This document shows positions 24,111 to 35,879 of a stretch of DNA of 64,000 nucleotides, piece by piece; the stretch's first letter is position 1; the number at the start of each line of letters is the position of its first letter. The stretch spans positions 2,418,001 through 2,482,000 of the forward strand of contig JANTQA010000026.1 of the NCBI GenBank assembly GCA_027625915.1, read 5' to 3'. Both the position numbers and the translations under genes were made by a program. The notes under the pieces are model-generated. The model saw only the letters and a list, made by a program, of their open reading frames with translations. It searched no databases and had not been told where the DNA came from. This DNA comes from Anaeramoeba flamelloides (taxonomy: Eukaryota; Metamonada; Anaeramoebidae).

Positions 24111-25868
24111 ATACAAATTATTTTTTTGAAAGAAACAAAATAAAAAAATTAAATTTTCCGGGTAAAAAACTCACAGAAATTACCCAAACTTAAAAGTTTT
24201 TATCAAAAATTGTTTTTAAATTGTTTACACCTGAGATTTTTGAAATTTTGGAAATGTACGATCTTCATTACTCTATTTTTTTTTTTAATAAATTTGTTGT
24301 TTCAATTCAAAAACAATAATTTACAAACACTAGGTTTTTTTGCTTCTTTCCAAACCCAGTCTATCAAATATTCCCAAAAATACTTGAAAATGTTCTAATT
24401 TTTTTGAAAAAATTAATAAAAATTATGAAAAAACTTCGACTAGATCTGAGTTTAATCTTTTTTTGAAATTTTAAAAAAGAACCTTTTTTTTTCACTGATA
24501 GTAAAAAGTGCAAAATTTGAAATTATTTATGAATAGTATTATACTATTGTTAATGAAAAGAATTGATATTTAATATATTCGTATCTTTTCTTATAATTTC
24601 TTTATAATAAACTTTTTTTCTTCTTCAAAGTGACCCAATATTTTTTTCAAATATCAAATATTTTTTATAATAGAACTTTGAAGAACAAAAAAGAAATAAG
24701 TAAAATTATAAAAATCAATGCAAAGTTAATATTCGTTAGAAATAAAACTAATAACTCAATATATTTTCTTAAAAATAAAAATACTCAAATTCTGTGATTA
24801 AAATTAAAAAAACAATTTTTATTTTGATCTCTAATTGAAGATCAAAGATAAATTCAATTGAAATAAGAAGTTGATTTTTCTAAAATTGTTTTCATTTTAT
24901 CAATAACATTAGAATATCACATTTTTAAAAAGTGACGAGAGATATTGCTTTTAAAAACAAATTTTTCTAAATGAAATACGTATCAATAATCTAAAAAAAA
25001 AATACAAAATAATAGAAAAATTGGAAAAAAAAAAAAAGTAAAGAAATATTTCAATTTTAAAATTACAAAATAGAATTTTTGTTCTAATATCTATACAAAC
25101 CCTTTAAACCAATGTAATTCACCCATTCCAAACCCCACTTTGACTCGAAAATAGTTTATTAGATGTGATACTTACTCCTTACTACAGTAATAAATTTTAA
25201 TTATGAAATTCACATCATAAATCTTACTTTATACCCAGACCTACTTTAATAACCGCATGCCTGGAGCTAATATAAAATAATCAAATGTGTTTGAGTTGAC
25301 AATTATTTATTATCAAAAATTTTAATACTGTTTCGCTATTCTAAATTGTTTTTGCAATGATATTTTCTCGAATTTTTTTGTATAATTCATCAATGGTCAT
25401 CAAATACTACCAACATCGATAATGCCAATTCTTTTTACACAAAACTTGTTAATTAATATTTTTAAAAAATTAAAGTTTTTTCACATTTTATACCAACCCC
25501 ATATTAAAAAGTTTGTATTTGTAAAAAAAAAAAATTAATTGTTTTTTGATCCTTTATTTCCAAATAGTTTAATTAAATAGTAAGATTTGTTTCCTGTGAA
25601 TTATTATTATCAAAATATAATAATGAAAATAAAAATAAAAAGACTACAATATATTTCAGAGAACACATTTTGTGAAAATCACAGAAAATTAACAATTGAA
25701 AAGAAAAAAATCAAATTAATAAGTATATAAAAAAAATAAATAATATTATAATTAATAAGAATAAATAATAAAAAAAAAAAAATTATAAAATAATTACGAA
25801 ATAATAATAATAATAATAATAATAGTAATGGGAAAATAAATAGATGAATAAAAAAAGCACACAATTCA
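24111..25868. other. gene-free AT-rich stretch
   Basis: Nothing supported. A slightly GC-richer patch at about 25080-25280 includes GATACTTACTCCTTAC. It was checked for U1-like and tRNA-like signals without a convincing match. The region after 25680 is the 3' flank of the minus-strand gene and contains AAT repeats at 25800-25823. Confidence 0.4.
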
Positions 25869-27902
25869 TTAAAAGTCTTTTTTCATTATCCAGCCAATAT
25901 TTAGCATATCATTATTAATATTTTCATTTTTAGTAATTACCCTCTTTTTTGGCACTACCTTTTCTTGAGTATTCCCACCACATAATTCTAAAAGTAATGG
26001 ATTGGAGATAATTTGCTTAAAAGGTGAGAATTGAAATAAATCCAAATGGTTGTAATCCAATTCGGATAAATATTCTTTTGAAAGTATTTGCCAATAGTGT
26101 CCACTGTTTAATTGGTATTTAACAATAAGTTCTTTAATTAGCCCCTGCTTTTTGCCTCTGTTATTTGAATACAAATTTAAGGAATCATAATTATATTCAA
26201 GATCGATCAATTCCGCATAATCTTTCGTTACTCCCTCTTGATTGATCAGTTCATTGGCTAGGATTATACTTGACAGCATAAACTTGGATTTACCAAAGTA
26301 AAACAAATGCTGTGAATAAAACTCATCAGAAATCTCTTTTCCAAAAAATACTTCTAATCGGTCGATAAACCTTTTACTAAACCAGAACATGAGTATATGT
26401 TTCGTGAAAAGCTGTTGGTAAATGTCTTCAAGATCATGATAACATTTTTTTTTTTTTTGTAAATAATCTTTTAATTTATCTGTTTGTTCTTCATTATTAT
26501 TATATTCTTTATTTATTTCTTTTTCTTGCCCTTGCCCTTGGTCTTGTCCTTGTCCTTGTCCTTGTCCTTGTCCTTGTCCTTGTCCTTGTCCTTGTTCATT
26601 CTGCTTTTTTTTTTTTTCTTTATTGTAATGATAATTAAATTGTTGAGGCTGGATTTGGGAATTAAATAATACGGTTGATTGAAGTTCAACTATTTCTGAA
26701 AGTGTATCCCAAAATTTAATGGACAATTCTTCTTCTTCCTCGTCTTGTAAAAATCTTAAAGAAAGGATACCAATTAAAATTTCTAAAATAAATTCAGTAA
26801 ATGTTCTTCTCGAATTTGTTAGCAAATATTTTAATTGGTTTTTGAAACTTTTTTCTTCGTTCTTGGACGCATTTAGAACTTTCCCAATTTTTTTTGAAAT
26901 TGTTTCAGAAAAAGGTGTCAATAATTTTATGGATGCGCCTCCGGTCGTTACCCATAAAACCCCAGTTAACAATTTGAAAATATCCTTACCAGATTCGACA
27001 ATAGTTGAATCGTTTCTCAGTTTTTGAATTTTTTCCCTTTCTTGTTCGAGCCCATTTTGGATTTTCTTGGTAAAAATTGAATTTCTGATCGTCGTTTGGT
27101 TCAAATTTTCGATTTGGTTTTGTTGCCTATTTCTTTCTTTGTGGCTCGTAGATTGTCTTGTATTATTGTTAAGATTGTTTTGGTTATTGTTATTTTGGTA
27201 GCTCCTTAAATCTCTTCTTCGAACTATTTGAACAGGCTTTTTTAAATTTCTTTTCCGATATTTTGAAGAAATCCCCAAGCCATATTTATTTGCAACTTTC
27301 TTTTTTTGGATCTCCTCTTGGCTTTCTTTTTTTTTGATATTATTATGGGATCTTGTCATTGGTCTTCGATAAGGAAAGTCTTTTTCATACATATTTTGTT
27401 TTTGTTGTTTTTCAGATTGGTCTTTTTCATACGTATTTTGTTTTTCTCTTTCTTCTTTTATTGGTTCTTGGGTTTGTTTTTGTTCTTGTCCTTGTTCTTG
27501 TTCTTGTTCTTGTTCAATTTTTTCGATTTGTTTGAAACTTTCTTTTAGTCTTTGGTTTTCAAAAGATTTGAACTGTTCGTTTAAGTCTCGGTTTAAATAC
27601 AACTCCAATTTAATTGTTTGGTTTGTGTTATTTTCGGTTTTTTTTTTTTTTAAATTTGTTTTTTTTTCTTTTTCATTTTCATTTTCATTTTCTTTTTCAT
27701 TTTTGTTGGTTTTTTGTAAGAGATCTTGATTATTAAAGGTGATGTTTGAGTCAAGATTTAAATTTAAATACAATTGTGTTTGATCAGAACCAGTGTCTAG
27801 TGAGGATGGTGTAAAATTTGTTGTTAATTCACCCAATTCATTCGAATCAAAATTCAGGAACATCCCTTCCAAAATGTCTTCTGCATTGAAATTAAAAGTC
27901 AT
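25869..27902 (-). CDS. unknown 677-residue protein with Gln/Glu/Gly repeats and helical globular blocks
   Basis: Single minus-strand frame from ATG at 27902 to the stop at 25869. I do not recognise the family. Residues 1-60 are acidic and rich in Asn, Leu and Phe. Residues 60-330 are Lys/Glu/Gln/Asn low complexity with basic patches such as SKYRKRNLKKPVQIVRRR, which could be a nuclear localisation signal. Residues about 300-420 (ESGKDIFKLLTGVLWVTTGG, RRTFTEFILEILIGILSLRF) and about 500-620 (YQQLFTKHILMFWFSKRFID, FYFGKSKFMLSSIILANELI) look like folded helical blocks. They are separated by acidic and GQ-repeat linkers. The hydrophobic stretch at about 382-393 is short, so a membrane segment is unlikely. 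Upstream, two TGACTCA boxes lie within 400 bases of the start. Confidence 0.7.
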   Translation of the reverse strand: MTFNFNAEDILEGMFLNFDSNELGELTTNFTPSSLDTGSDQTQLYLNLNLDSNITFNNQDLLQKTNKNEKENENENEKEKKTNLKKKKTENNTNQTIKLELYLNRDLNEQFKSFENQRLKESFKQIEKIEQEQEQEQGQEQKQTQEPIKEEREKQNTYEKDQSEKQQKQNMYEKDFPYRRPMTRSHNNIKKKESQEEIQKKKVANKYGLGISSKYRKRNLKKPVQIVRRRDLRSYQNNNNQNNLNNNTRQSTSHKERNRQQNQIENLNQTTIRNSIFTKKIQNGLEQEREKIQKLRNDSTIVESGKDIFKLLTGVLWVTTGGASIKLLTPFSETISKKIGKVLNASKNEEKSFKNQLKYLLTNSRRTFTEFILEILIGILSLRFLQDEEEEELSIKFWDTLSEIVELQSTVLFNSQIQPQQFNYHYNKEKKKKQNEQGQGQGQGQGQGQGQGQDQGQGQEKEINKEYNNNEEQTDKLKDYLQKKKKCYHDLEDIYQQLFTKHILMFWFSKRFIDRLEVFFGKEISDEFYSQHLFYFGKSKFMLSSIILANELINQEGVTKDYAELIDLEYNYDSLNLYSNNRGKKQGLIKELIVKYQLNSGHYWQILSKEYLSELDYNHLDLFQFSPFKQIISNPLLLELCGGNTQEKVVPKKRVITKNENINNDMLNIGWIMKKDF
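26524..26596 (-). repeat. hexanucleotide (CTTGTC)n coding for (GQ)n
   Basis: About ten to twelve near-perfect 6-bp units, read as GQ dipeptides with one DQ interruption, inside the 677-residue protein. The array is nearly pure at the DNA level, so its length is probably unstable between strains. Confidence 0.85.
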
Positions 27903-28100
27903 GTGAGGATCTTTATTTTTGTTTGCTATTCGAGAAATTTATGAAATGGATCAGTGATAACAATGATTGCTTCTTGAGTGTTCTTGTCCGTTTGTTAAAG
28001 ACACAAGCAAGATCTGCAAAATTTAATTTTTAAAAAAACAAGTAAAAGTTTGTTTTCAAATAATTGATTTCTAGAAAAAATGAATATGGTAGAATTCAAT

Positions 28101-28273
28101 TGACTCAGTGTCTTTGAAAATTACTCCTTTTCCTCTGAAAATTTTCAATTGATTGGTTTTTTTTTGTTAAATTCCTTTGGTTGGATTGTTCCGAAGAAAA
28201 AGAATAATTCTTAAAAATTTGTTTTTGTGTGAATCATAAACTTTCTCGGTTTTGAATGACTCAGTCTCTTTGA
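28101..28273. promoter_or_regulatory. paired TGACTCAGT[GC]TCTTTGA sites upstream of the minus-strand gene
   Basis: A 17-base sequence occurs at 28101-28117 and 28257-28273 with one difference. Each contains TGACTCA, the classical AP-1/Gcn4-type bZIP site. They lie about 200 and 355 bases upstream of the ATG at 27902, in the same orientation. Function is inference. Confidence 0.3.
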
Positions 28274-28379
28274 GTAAGAATAATTTAAAAGGAATTCTTT
28301 AACCGAAAAAAAAATGTTTTAAAGAAAAAGTTTGGTGTAAAAGAATTGTTAGGATACTTAATAACCTATTAAAAAAATC

Positions 28380-28760
28380 GAATTCAATAGTATGAAAAAA
28401 TCGATCCAGAAAAAAATAAATCACAATTTATTTCGTGATCTTATCTGTAAGATTTGACACAATTCCTTCTTTATTACTTGATTTTATTTTTAATTCCGTT
28501 TGGAAAAACTTTTTATTGAAAAATTTTTGTTAAATACATTTTTTCCCTTTTCCAAAGAATTGTCGAAAAAGAATTTTAAATCAAATTTTCTTTTAATTTT
28601 ATCTAAATCAGATATGTGTTCAAAAAAATCTTTATATTTTTTAAACTATTATTTCGAAACAAGGATTTGTTGATTATTTTGCTCAATTTTAAAAGAATTT
28701 ATTTTTGGTTAAATTCGATCTCAAAATAATTCTGTAGATTACTTGTAATTTTTTTCAACA
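28380..28760 (+). repeat. interspersed repeat family R3, first part of copy 1
   Basis: Resembles 51330-51660 in order and orientation, sharing the blocks AAAAAAATAAATYR, ATTTGAYACAATTYC, TTTAATTTTTAATT and TTGTTGATT/TTGTTGGATT. It appears to be interrupted by the hairpin array at 28795-29385 and to resume near 29600. Confidence 0.5.
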
Positions 28761-28794
28761 TATTTTCTTCGTTCTAAGTAAAAATTTAGGAATT

Positions 28795-29385
28795 AGGGAA
28801 GTGTTGCCAAGTACTGTAGATTATTTAGTATTTCTTAGCATACCATAGAGTGCCATAGAGTGCCTAGGTTTTTTTTAAAATTTGAAAAATAAACTGAAAA
28901 TTAAATCAATTTTTGTTTTAATTTCTATTTTTTGACGTAAAAAAACCTTATTTCACTTTTACAGAATTCAAAAGAATAGTTAAAAAATTGTGATTTTTAC
29001 CCAATTCTTATCTCTTCTGGAAATATTAAAGGTGGTTTTCTTGAGGTTTTCTGTTTTAACTTTTAAGTGTTCTAGGTTTTTTTTACTTTTTGAAATAAAC
29101 CGAAAAATTATTAAAATTTTCTGTTCATTTCAAAAATTAAAAAAAACCTAATGAAAATCTAATTGTTTTATTAATAAACAGAAAACTTGTGTAAACCTAA
29201 CTTTAACTGCCTAGGTTTTTTTTTAAATAAGTTATAAAAAGAAATTTTTTATTTTACTTAATTCTTTTAAATTCTGGAAAAGCTAATAGCTTTTTTTTTT
29301 TAATTTGAAATAAAAAGAAAATATGTTGGTATTTTGTTTGAAGTTCTCAAATTATAAAAACCTAATAGCAAATAAGAGAATTTAA
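28795..29385. repeat. multi-hairpin repeat array (copy 4)
   Basis: Opens with CCATAGAGTGCCATAGAGTG and CCTAGGTTTTTTTT, then the AATAAACTGAAAATTAAA hairpin, the AGAATTCAAAAGAATAG hairpin, GGTTTTCTTGAGGTTTTCTG, AAATAAACCGAAAAATTATT with its complement, and a second CCTAGGTTTTTTTT. No LINE coding sequence is visible beside this copy. Confidence 0.7.
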
Positions 29386-29599
29386 AAAATCCTCTCTTAA
29401 GTAATTCTAAAATGGAAATGTACTTTCTTCTTTATTGAGTTGCAAATTTTTTATTTGTCATTTGATTTCAAAAATTCAATATTTTTCCCTTTAATCTTAG
29501 AAATAATACTATTTTTTATACTTCATTTGATAAGAATATTTAAAAAAAGAATTTTAAGATAAATTTAAGTGAAAAATGGTTTGTTAAATAATAATAAAT

Positions 29600-30045
29600 A
29601 GTAGTGTGGTGAAATAAGCAAGGTATTTTTTTTGTTTTGACTCATCCAAATTAAGAATACAAAGTTGAATTATTTTTTTAAAAATGGACTTTGTTCTATT
29701 TTTTTTTTTTTTTTTTTTTGGGTTTCAAGAAATTTATTTTTAAATCGTGATAATTATTGTTTGATCTTCAAACAAAGCTATTTTTTTTAATATTATAGGA
29801 AGTTTTTATTGTTTTTTTTCCAATTTTTTATTCTATTTGATCAATTTATAACATCCACAGAAACACAGTTCTTGTTCCAAAAAACAATTTAATAAAAACC
29901 AAAAATTTAAATAAAAAAAAATGATACAAAAAATTGAAAATATGAAAAATTCAACTCTGAAATACATTTTCTCTTTTCAGAAATAGAAAACTTAAAGATT
30001 TTTTGCTTTCAAAATCTATATATTTTGTTCTGCCCCAATTTTCTT
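29600..30045 (+). repeat. interspersed repeat family R3, second part of copy 1
   Basis: Resembles 52080-52400. Both contain a long T run, then ACACA/ACACATTTCTAG, AATTTAATAAAAMCCAAAAAT, a TTGAAAAATA block, CTTTTCASAAATAGA and a TTTTGSCTTTCAAA block, in the same order. A 22-T run is at about 29698-29719. Confidence 0.5.
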
Positions 30046-31151
30046 TTTTACTTAAGGTTGTCAAAATTAAGTTCAAATACGGAACAACTGGAAATATACA
30101 CTCAAAATTTCCTTAAAAGAAATTGGATTAGAATTATTGTTGATTTTAGTGTATCAAAGTCTGTATATAGAAGAAATGTATTAAAACCAAAATGATTTTT
30201 ATTTCATTATTTGTTTAATGATTTGTATATTTCCCTCGAATATAGTCATCTCAAAGAATCCGAATATTCTAAGGTATGTTATTATAATAATGATTGTTTT
30301 TTACACCTTTAAATAGCAAAATTGAGAAATGAAAACATTTTTAACGGAATTATCAAAACATAAATGTCAAATAAATGATATTATCCTTAGATTTTAAAAT
30401 TATTTTTTTTTTATTGAAGAAAATATTTTTGTTTTTTGATATTTTTAAAAAAAAATTGAATATTTACTTTTTTTAATATGATAAAAAAGGATTAAACCTT
30501 TCAAACTAGAATTTATTTCATGAAATAGTGAAAAAAAGCCCATTTTTCATACCCGTATAAATATTTTTACTTAATTTTTCAATAAAAAGATTTTGTAATT
30601 GTTTTTTGTAAAATTTACTTTGTAAAATAATAAGTAGTTTTTTGTAGGTTATTATTCCCTTAAATAAGGAGAATTGAAATTACCACTATTAATTCATTAA
30701 GAGTTACACAAATTTAATGAAACCACGAATATAACTTTCAGAACTATCTCATCTTTATTTAATTATAAGAATGTTGATTAAAGAGATCTTGTATGTATTT
30801 CAAAATGATTATTATTATTTTTTTCTTTGATTTTTCCTAGAATAATATTTCTTTATCTTGGTAAGAAGAGTTCAATTTTTTACACAATGCTTTTGAAATA
30901 CTGGAAGCTGGAAATACGAATAACTTGTAAATTCAAAAGAAAAAGAAAAATAAAAAAAAATCAAGATTAAAAAAAAAAGGGATCAAAAAGATAAATAAAA
31001 TATTATCAATTAAAGCAACTACCCCCAAATTAACAATCTATATCTTATAAAAAACTAAAATTAAATTATCTAAAAGTATCATTGTTACATTTTTGATGTT
31101 TTTTAATTCACGAAATAGTATTCGCCCTTTTTTTTTTATGATTTTTTGATA
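30046..31151. other. gene-free AT-rich stretch
   Basis: No supported frame, repeat or RNA gene was found here. Confidence 0.4.
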
Positions 31152-31346
31152 CAGTCAGTTTCACACTTAAGGCACAAACTTTCAACGAAATTTAAGGCAC
31201 AAAAAAATCTCAAATTAAAGCACAAAATTTTTAAAATTTTTTTATACATTTATTTTACTGGAATCTGAATTTTGTGCCTTTATTTGAGATTTTTATTGTG
31301 CCTTAAATTTTTTTAAAAGTTTATGCCTTAAAAGTGGAACTGACTG
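31152..31346. mobile_element. Tc1/mariner-like MITE (copy 2), TA target-site duplication intact
   Basis: A 195 bp inverted-repeat element. It starts CAGTCAGTTTCACACTTAAG and ends with GGAACTGACTG. It is flanked on both sides by TA, the Tc1/mariner target-site duplication. The arms carry GGCACAAACTTTCAACGAAA and TCTCAAATTAAAGCACAAAA. This is the clearest copy for defining the element's ends. Confidence 0.88.
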
Positions 31347-32767
31347 TATATAAATCTCACCAACCCTATTTTTTTTATTTTTGTTTTCTAGTCACTTTCT
31401 ATCATTTATTTTTCATAGTTTGTAGATTTCTAATAAACATATTATTTCCTTTTTCTTTATTTTTTATTTTGATTTGTTCTTTTTTTTAACCTTTTTCTAT
31501 TTTTGTCTTTATTTATTTATCAATTTTTTTTCTTTTTTTTTCAATTTTTTGTTTTTGCTTTATCAACCTTAAAAATAATTTTTTACTCTCTTTTTGCAGT
31601 CTTCTCTATTCATTTTTAATGGTTATCTATGTAAAAAATATCATTTGATTTATAAAAATACTAAGGTAATGATGAGGATAAAAATAACAAAATAAAGCTT
31701 AGTTGTTCCAATAAAACATGTAATTCTATCTTTTGATATTACCATTCTTTGACTCAACAAAAAAAAAAAATGTTTTGGTTATCGAGCAGTGAAAAAAATA
31801 CCAGCATATAATCAAAATCATTGACAAAATTTTTTGTTGTGTATATTAAGAAAATTGTTGTAAAATTTATTTTATTTAAAATCAAATCCTTTTATTTTAT
31901 AAGAATCAAACTTTGAAAATTATAACTCACTCTCTTATTAGAATAGTGGCTAATGAAATTACACTTGTTCTAAAAATTATTCAATCAATCAAAAAACAAA
32001 AAAAATAATCATTTTCCAAATTCATAGTAAACCTCTATAAAACTCGATTTTTTTCAAAAAAAGTTGATCTACATATGGCTATCAAACAATTACTTGAATA
32101 TTTTATAAACACAAACTTTGATGAACTTTAGGTAGGTATATTACTTGGTTCATAATAAATTTGGTTATTTTCAAAAAGGATTTGATTAAAAAAAAGAAAT
32201 TACTTTTCAATTTTACTAAATTCATAATTATAAATCCTTTCATGGCGTATTTTTTTTATTTCAGGTATTTTTTTCACTTCTATACTTTACTTTTGAAAAA
32301 ACAATTTAACTAATACAAGTTCAAAATTTAAATCGAGAACTTTCCAAAATCAAAAACTCTAATTACTCTAACTTTCCACTTCATTTTAAAATATAATTGT
32401 GTTGATGAAATAGTCTACATGTACTTGAATATAAAGTGGAAAATAAGAAAAATAAGAGACAAAATAATAGATTTTTATTTTTCTCTTGTATTGTTCAAGA
32501 ATTTGGAAAAGTTATTGGATCAATTCGGGTTTTTTATAATTTTCAATCAAAATACCAAAAAAAACCACATATTTGTAATATTTTATCAATGGTAATGAAT
32601 TTGAACTTTAAAACCTTCTTTATCAATTTTTAACATTGCACTACAGTCCTCACAGAGTCTAAAATTCAGATAGTCCTTCAGATAAAAAAACTAAAAAAAA
32701 AACATTTTTTCTCAAATTAAGTAAAGAAAAAACAATCTTGTATTGATCCTTTTTTCTTCCTTGTCCA
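31347..32767. other. intergenic, upstream of the SPRY gene
   Basis: No supported gene. A 65-residue frame at 32436 lacks an ATG and any domain. The final 60 bases before 32768 are pyrimidine-rich (CCTTTTTTCTTCCTTGTCC), which may mark the promoter or initiator region. Confidence 0.4.
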
Positions 32768-33844
32768 ATGAATTACCCCACATCTATTTTATTTAAACCT
32801 CGAAAGATTTACCAGTCGCCAATTACTTTATACGGCTTGGAATATTTATTCCAAGTGGAACAAAAAGATGAGCAAACTACCACCATTCAATTAACATCAC
32901 TTTCAGTGCCAACCAATTACTCTTGTGATCTACCCAACACACTCGGGAAAAATGAAAGTGTGCTAATCAGTGAGAAACCAAATTACTTTTTTTCAAAAGC
33001 GAAGAAAAAAGAACTGGAAACATTTGTTTTCAAATTTTTACAACAAAGCAATGTAATGAAAAAAAAAACAGATCTCACGCAAAGCCAATATTTAGAATTA
33101 CTAATAAAGGGCTTGAAGGGTACCAAAAATGAAAAACCAATAGTGGATCATAATTGTCAAAAAGTAAAAAAAACAAAAGAAGAAAAAACCAATGCGCCAG
33201 TAATGACATATGAAAGAATAGAAAAGGAAAATAAGGAACTAACAAAGCAAATCCTCACATTAGAAAAGAAATTAGATTTCCTTCACTCGAACTTTCAACA
33301 GAATAAATACAATGACCCACAATATTCGCTTCGTCGATTCAAAAAAATCTATTGGTCGGGTTGTTGGGACGAAGAAAGCCTCAGTGAACACTTTAAATTG
33401 ACGAAAAAGGGCAAAACAATTCAAAAGAAATCAGCAGAGTCAGTCAAAGAAAAGTGTTCGGCTTATAGCTCCATGGTAGCTAAAGGCGCCTACGTCTATC
33501 AAGTATCACTTCAATTAAATAAATTATCAAAAAAGGACGGACCAAATTTTGGTATCGTACCAGTAAACCTTAAAAAGAAAGCGTATCTTTATGCTGGCGG
33601 ATGGGTTATCGACACTGATGGGAACACTTGTATGCTAAATTCCAAATTTCTTCGGGACGGTTATTGTGAAAAAATAGTTCAAGGTGATGTTTTATCCATT
33701 ATACTTGATTTGGTTGATGGTAGGATCGGCTTTAAAGTAAATGATAATTTCCTTGGGTGGAGATTTAAAGGTTTGGATACCAACCAAAGTTACCTTTTTG
33801 GCGTTGATGTGTGGGATAAAGGTACTACAATAACTATTTTATAA
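32768..33844 (+). CDS. coiled-coil and SPRY-domain protein
   Basis: Intronless frame of 358 residues with ATG start and TAA stop. The N-terminal 130 residues are not recognised. Residues about 140-175 (YERIEKENKELTKQILTLEK) form a short coiled coil. From about 195 to the end is a beta-rich domain matching the B30.2/SPRY pattern: WSGCWDE, SAYSSMVAKGAYVYQVSLQL, PNFGIVPVNLKKKAYLYAGG and VIDTDGN. The typical SPRY tail QGDVLSIILDLVDGRIGFKV is followed by NDNFLGWRFKGL and the final YLFGVDVWDKGTTITI. SPRY domains bind protein partners and are common in ubiquitin-related adaptors. No RING, B-box or SOCS box is seen, so the partner and pathway are unknown. Confidence 0.85.
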   Translation: MNYPTSILFKPRKIYQSPITLYGLEYLFQVEQKDEQTTTIQLTSLSVPTNYSCDLPNTLGKNESVLISEKPNYFFSKAKKKELETFVFKFLQQSNVMKKKTDLTQSQYLELLIKGLKGTKNEKPIVDHNCQKVKKTKEEKTNAPVMTYERIEKENKELTKQILTLEKKLDFLHSNFQQNKYNDPQYSLRRFKKIYWSGCWDEESLSEHFKLTKKGKTIQKKSAESVKEKCSAYSSMVAKGAYVYQVSLQLNKLSKKDGPNFGIVPVNLKKKAYLYAGGWVIDTDGNTCMLNSKFLRDGYCEKIVQGDVLSIILDLVDGRIGFKVNDNFLGWRFKGLDTNQSYLFGVDVWDKGTTITIL

Positions 33845-33995
33845 AATAAATAACGAATTAATTTCCCAACATACCAAATTATCATGTGTGTATGTGTGTG
33901 CTTATATTTCAAGTGGATTAATTAGAATAATTCTCAAAAATTAGTGGCTCATGAACAAATACACACACCAAAAAATCCCAAAACACATTCATTGT

Positions 33996-34024
<29 letters not shown>
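33996..34024. repeat. (TA)n microsatellite
   Basis: Fourteen TA units in the 3' flank of the SPRY gene. A small TGTG tract at 33884-33900 lies just before it. Confidence 0.9.
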
Positions 34025-34026
<2 letters not shown>

Positions 34027-34879
34027 AAATATTTTATAAAATTGAATGTTAATAAAGCATTTATAATGATGGACTATCTTGAGTTATTCAATAATTGTGT
34101 TTCAAATAATAAAGATAATTTTTTTAAAAAACAATTAACTTTTTGGTCATAAACGGATTTTTGGATTTATTTGTAAAAAGAAATAAAGTGGCAATTGTTC
34201 AATAATCGCTTTGATAAACGTTTCAATAAAATAATTTACAGTTTTAATTATGGTTTTTGAATTCTCAAATTATTTTTTTTTATTTCTTTGAAAAATTTTT
34301 TATTTTCAATTTTTTATTATTAATTATTATTATTAATCTGAAGTTTTCTAAGCATAAGAACTTTAATGAAAAATCGCAAATAAGAATAATATATTTCATA
34401 TTTTTGATTTCTAAGATGAATAAATATCGACTATTTTTCTTAATATGAAATTTTCTATTATAATTTTTATAGAAATTGTTTGAGAGAAAAAATAAATATT
34501 TAAAAAAAAAAAAAATTGTAAATCATGAGTTTTTTAAATCCAAAAAGAGTTTTGACTTAATATTATGTCAATATTTTTTTAATTATTTAGATAAGGGAGT
34601 CATTATTGAAATGTTTATCAAATAAATTAAAAAGAGAAGAAGAAAAATAATTTTAATATCAATAAAAAATAATACTATTATTTGCTTGACCAAATTAAAA
34701 ACTATACATATCCTGGAAATATTCAGTCAATATTAATCAATAATAAAACTTGGTTGTAATTCTTTGTTTCTTTAAGATTAACTCAAAGAATTTTTGAAAA
34801 ATTAAATTTTATCAATAAAAAGATATAAAGAAAAAAAAATAAATCATTTTGGGATAGTAAATAAAGTTAATTACAAAAT

Positions 34880-35220
34880 TTTGGATACAGTTTAAACAGT
34901 TTAAAGAATATCAATACTCTAATTTTATTCAATTTATAATAATTTTGATTTTACAAACTATTTTCATTTTAAGTCTTTTTTGTTTTGTTTTCATTTCCTT
35001 TTTTCGAGTTACTTAATCTTTTTCATTAGATTTGGAATTCTTTTTGAATTATTGATAGAAGATTAGTGTTGGGTTAGTTAAATTGGAAAATCAGATATAA
35101 TTGGTCGATGTTATCTTATTATATGATCGATCAACAATTGTTGGAGAAATGTAAACAAATTTACCTATACTTTTTTTTTTGTTCAGCTCGTTTCATTATT
35201 TTGGACTCTGCCGATTTTGA
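34880..35220 (+). repeat. diverged, partial R1 copy
   Basis: Weak resemblance to R1 in order: AGTTTAAACAGTTTAAAGAA, TAATTTTGATTTT, a TTGATAGAAGATTAGTGTTG block, and ATGATCGATCAACAATTG. Divergence is high. A similarly diverged copy is at 43240-43600. Confidence 0.4.
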
Positions 35221-35879
35221 TTTATTTTAACGTTTTATATTTTTTTTCTTTTATTTGTATGAAAATGAGTACATAAAAAAACATTAATAATCTGTAATAT
35301 AAATGTTGATTTTATATTACTTTTGAAAAAAAAAAACAAATAAAATGTGTTTTATTTTGCCTATTTTGTTTTTGGGCATTTCTAAATATTTGGAATGGGG
35401 GTTATATATATAGTATAGTAAATAAATAATAAATAATAAAAAACCAAACATCTTTAAACTGCAAAAGAAAATAAAAGGTTTTTTACTCAAATTCCAAAAT
35501 TAATTTTAAATGCTATTTGTTTATTGAATTATTTTTTTATATAAGTTTGATCAATTTTTATATTTTTGAAAGGTTTAAAATTCAAAATATTTACTCATTA
35601 TTTTTGTAAAATATTTTCTTTGAAGAAGAATGAAATATTATCATAAATTGAGAAATTGTACTATAAATATTTTTTCAAAAAAGTTGATTGTTTTTTATAT
35701 TATTATTATTTAAGGGGGGGGAGGGGGTATCAATTCATCATGTTTTGCCAAATTCCTAAATTTTTATAAAGGAATTTATTAAAGACTCAAACAAAAGTTT
35801 ATTACCCACCAATGATAATAATACCATTGAATCTTTTTTTGATATAATACTAAAAATATTATTAGTATTTAAAATTAAT

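Noticed and set aside
23779-24398. Three frames of about 61 residues
   Set aside because: They lie in repeat R2 or its flank, and the matching R2 copy at 37965 does not keep them open.
25165-25200. U1 snRNA-like 5' end (GATACTTACTCC)
   Set aside because: The match stops after ATACTTAC, and no U1 stem-loop or Sm site follows.
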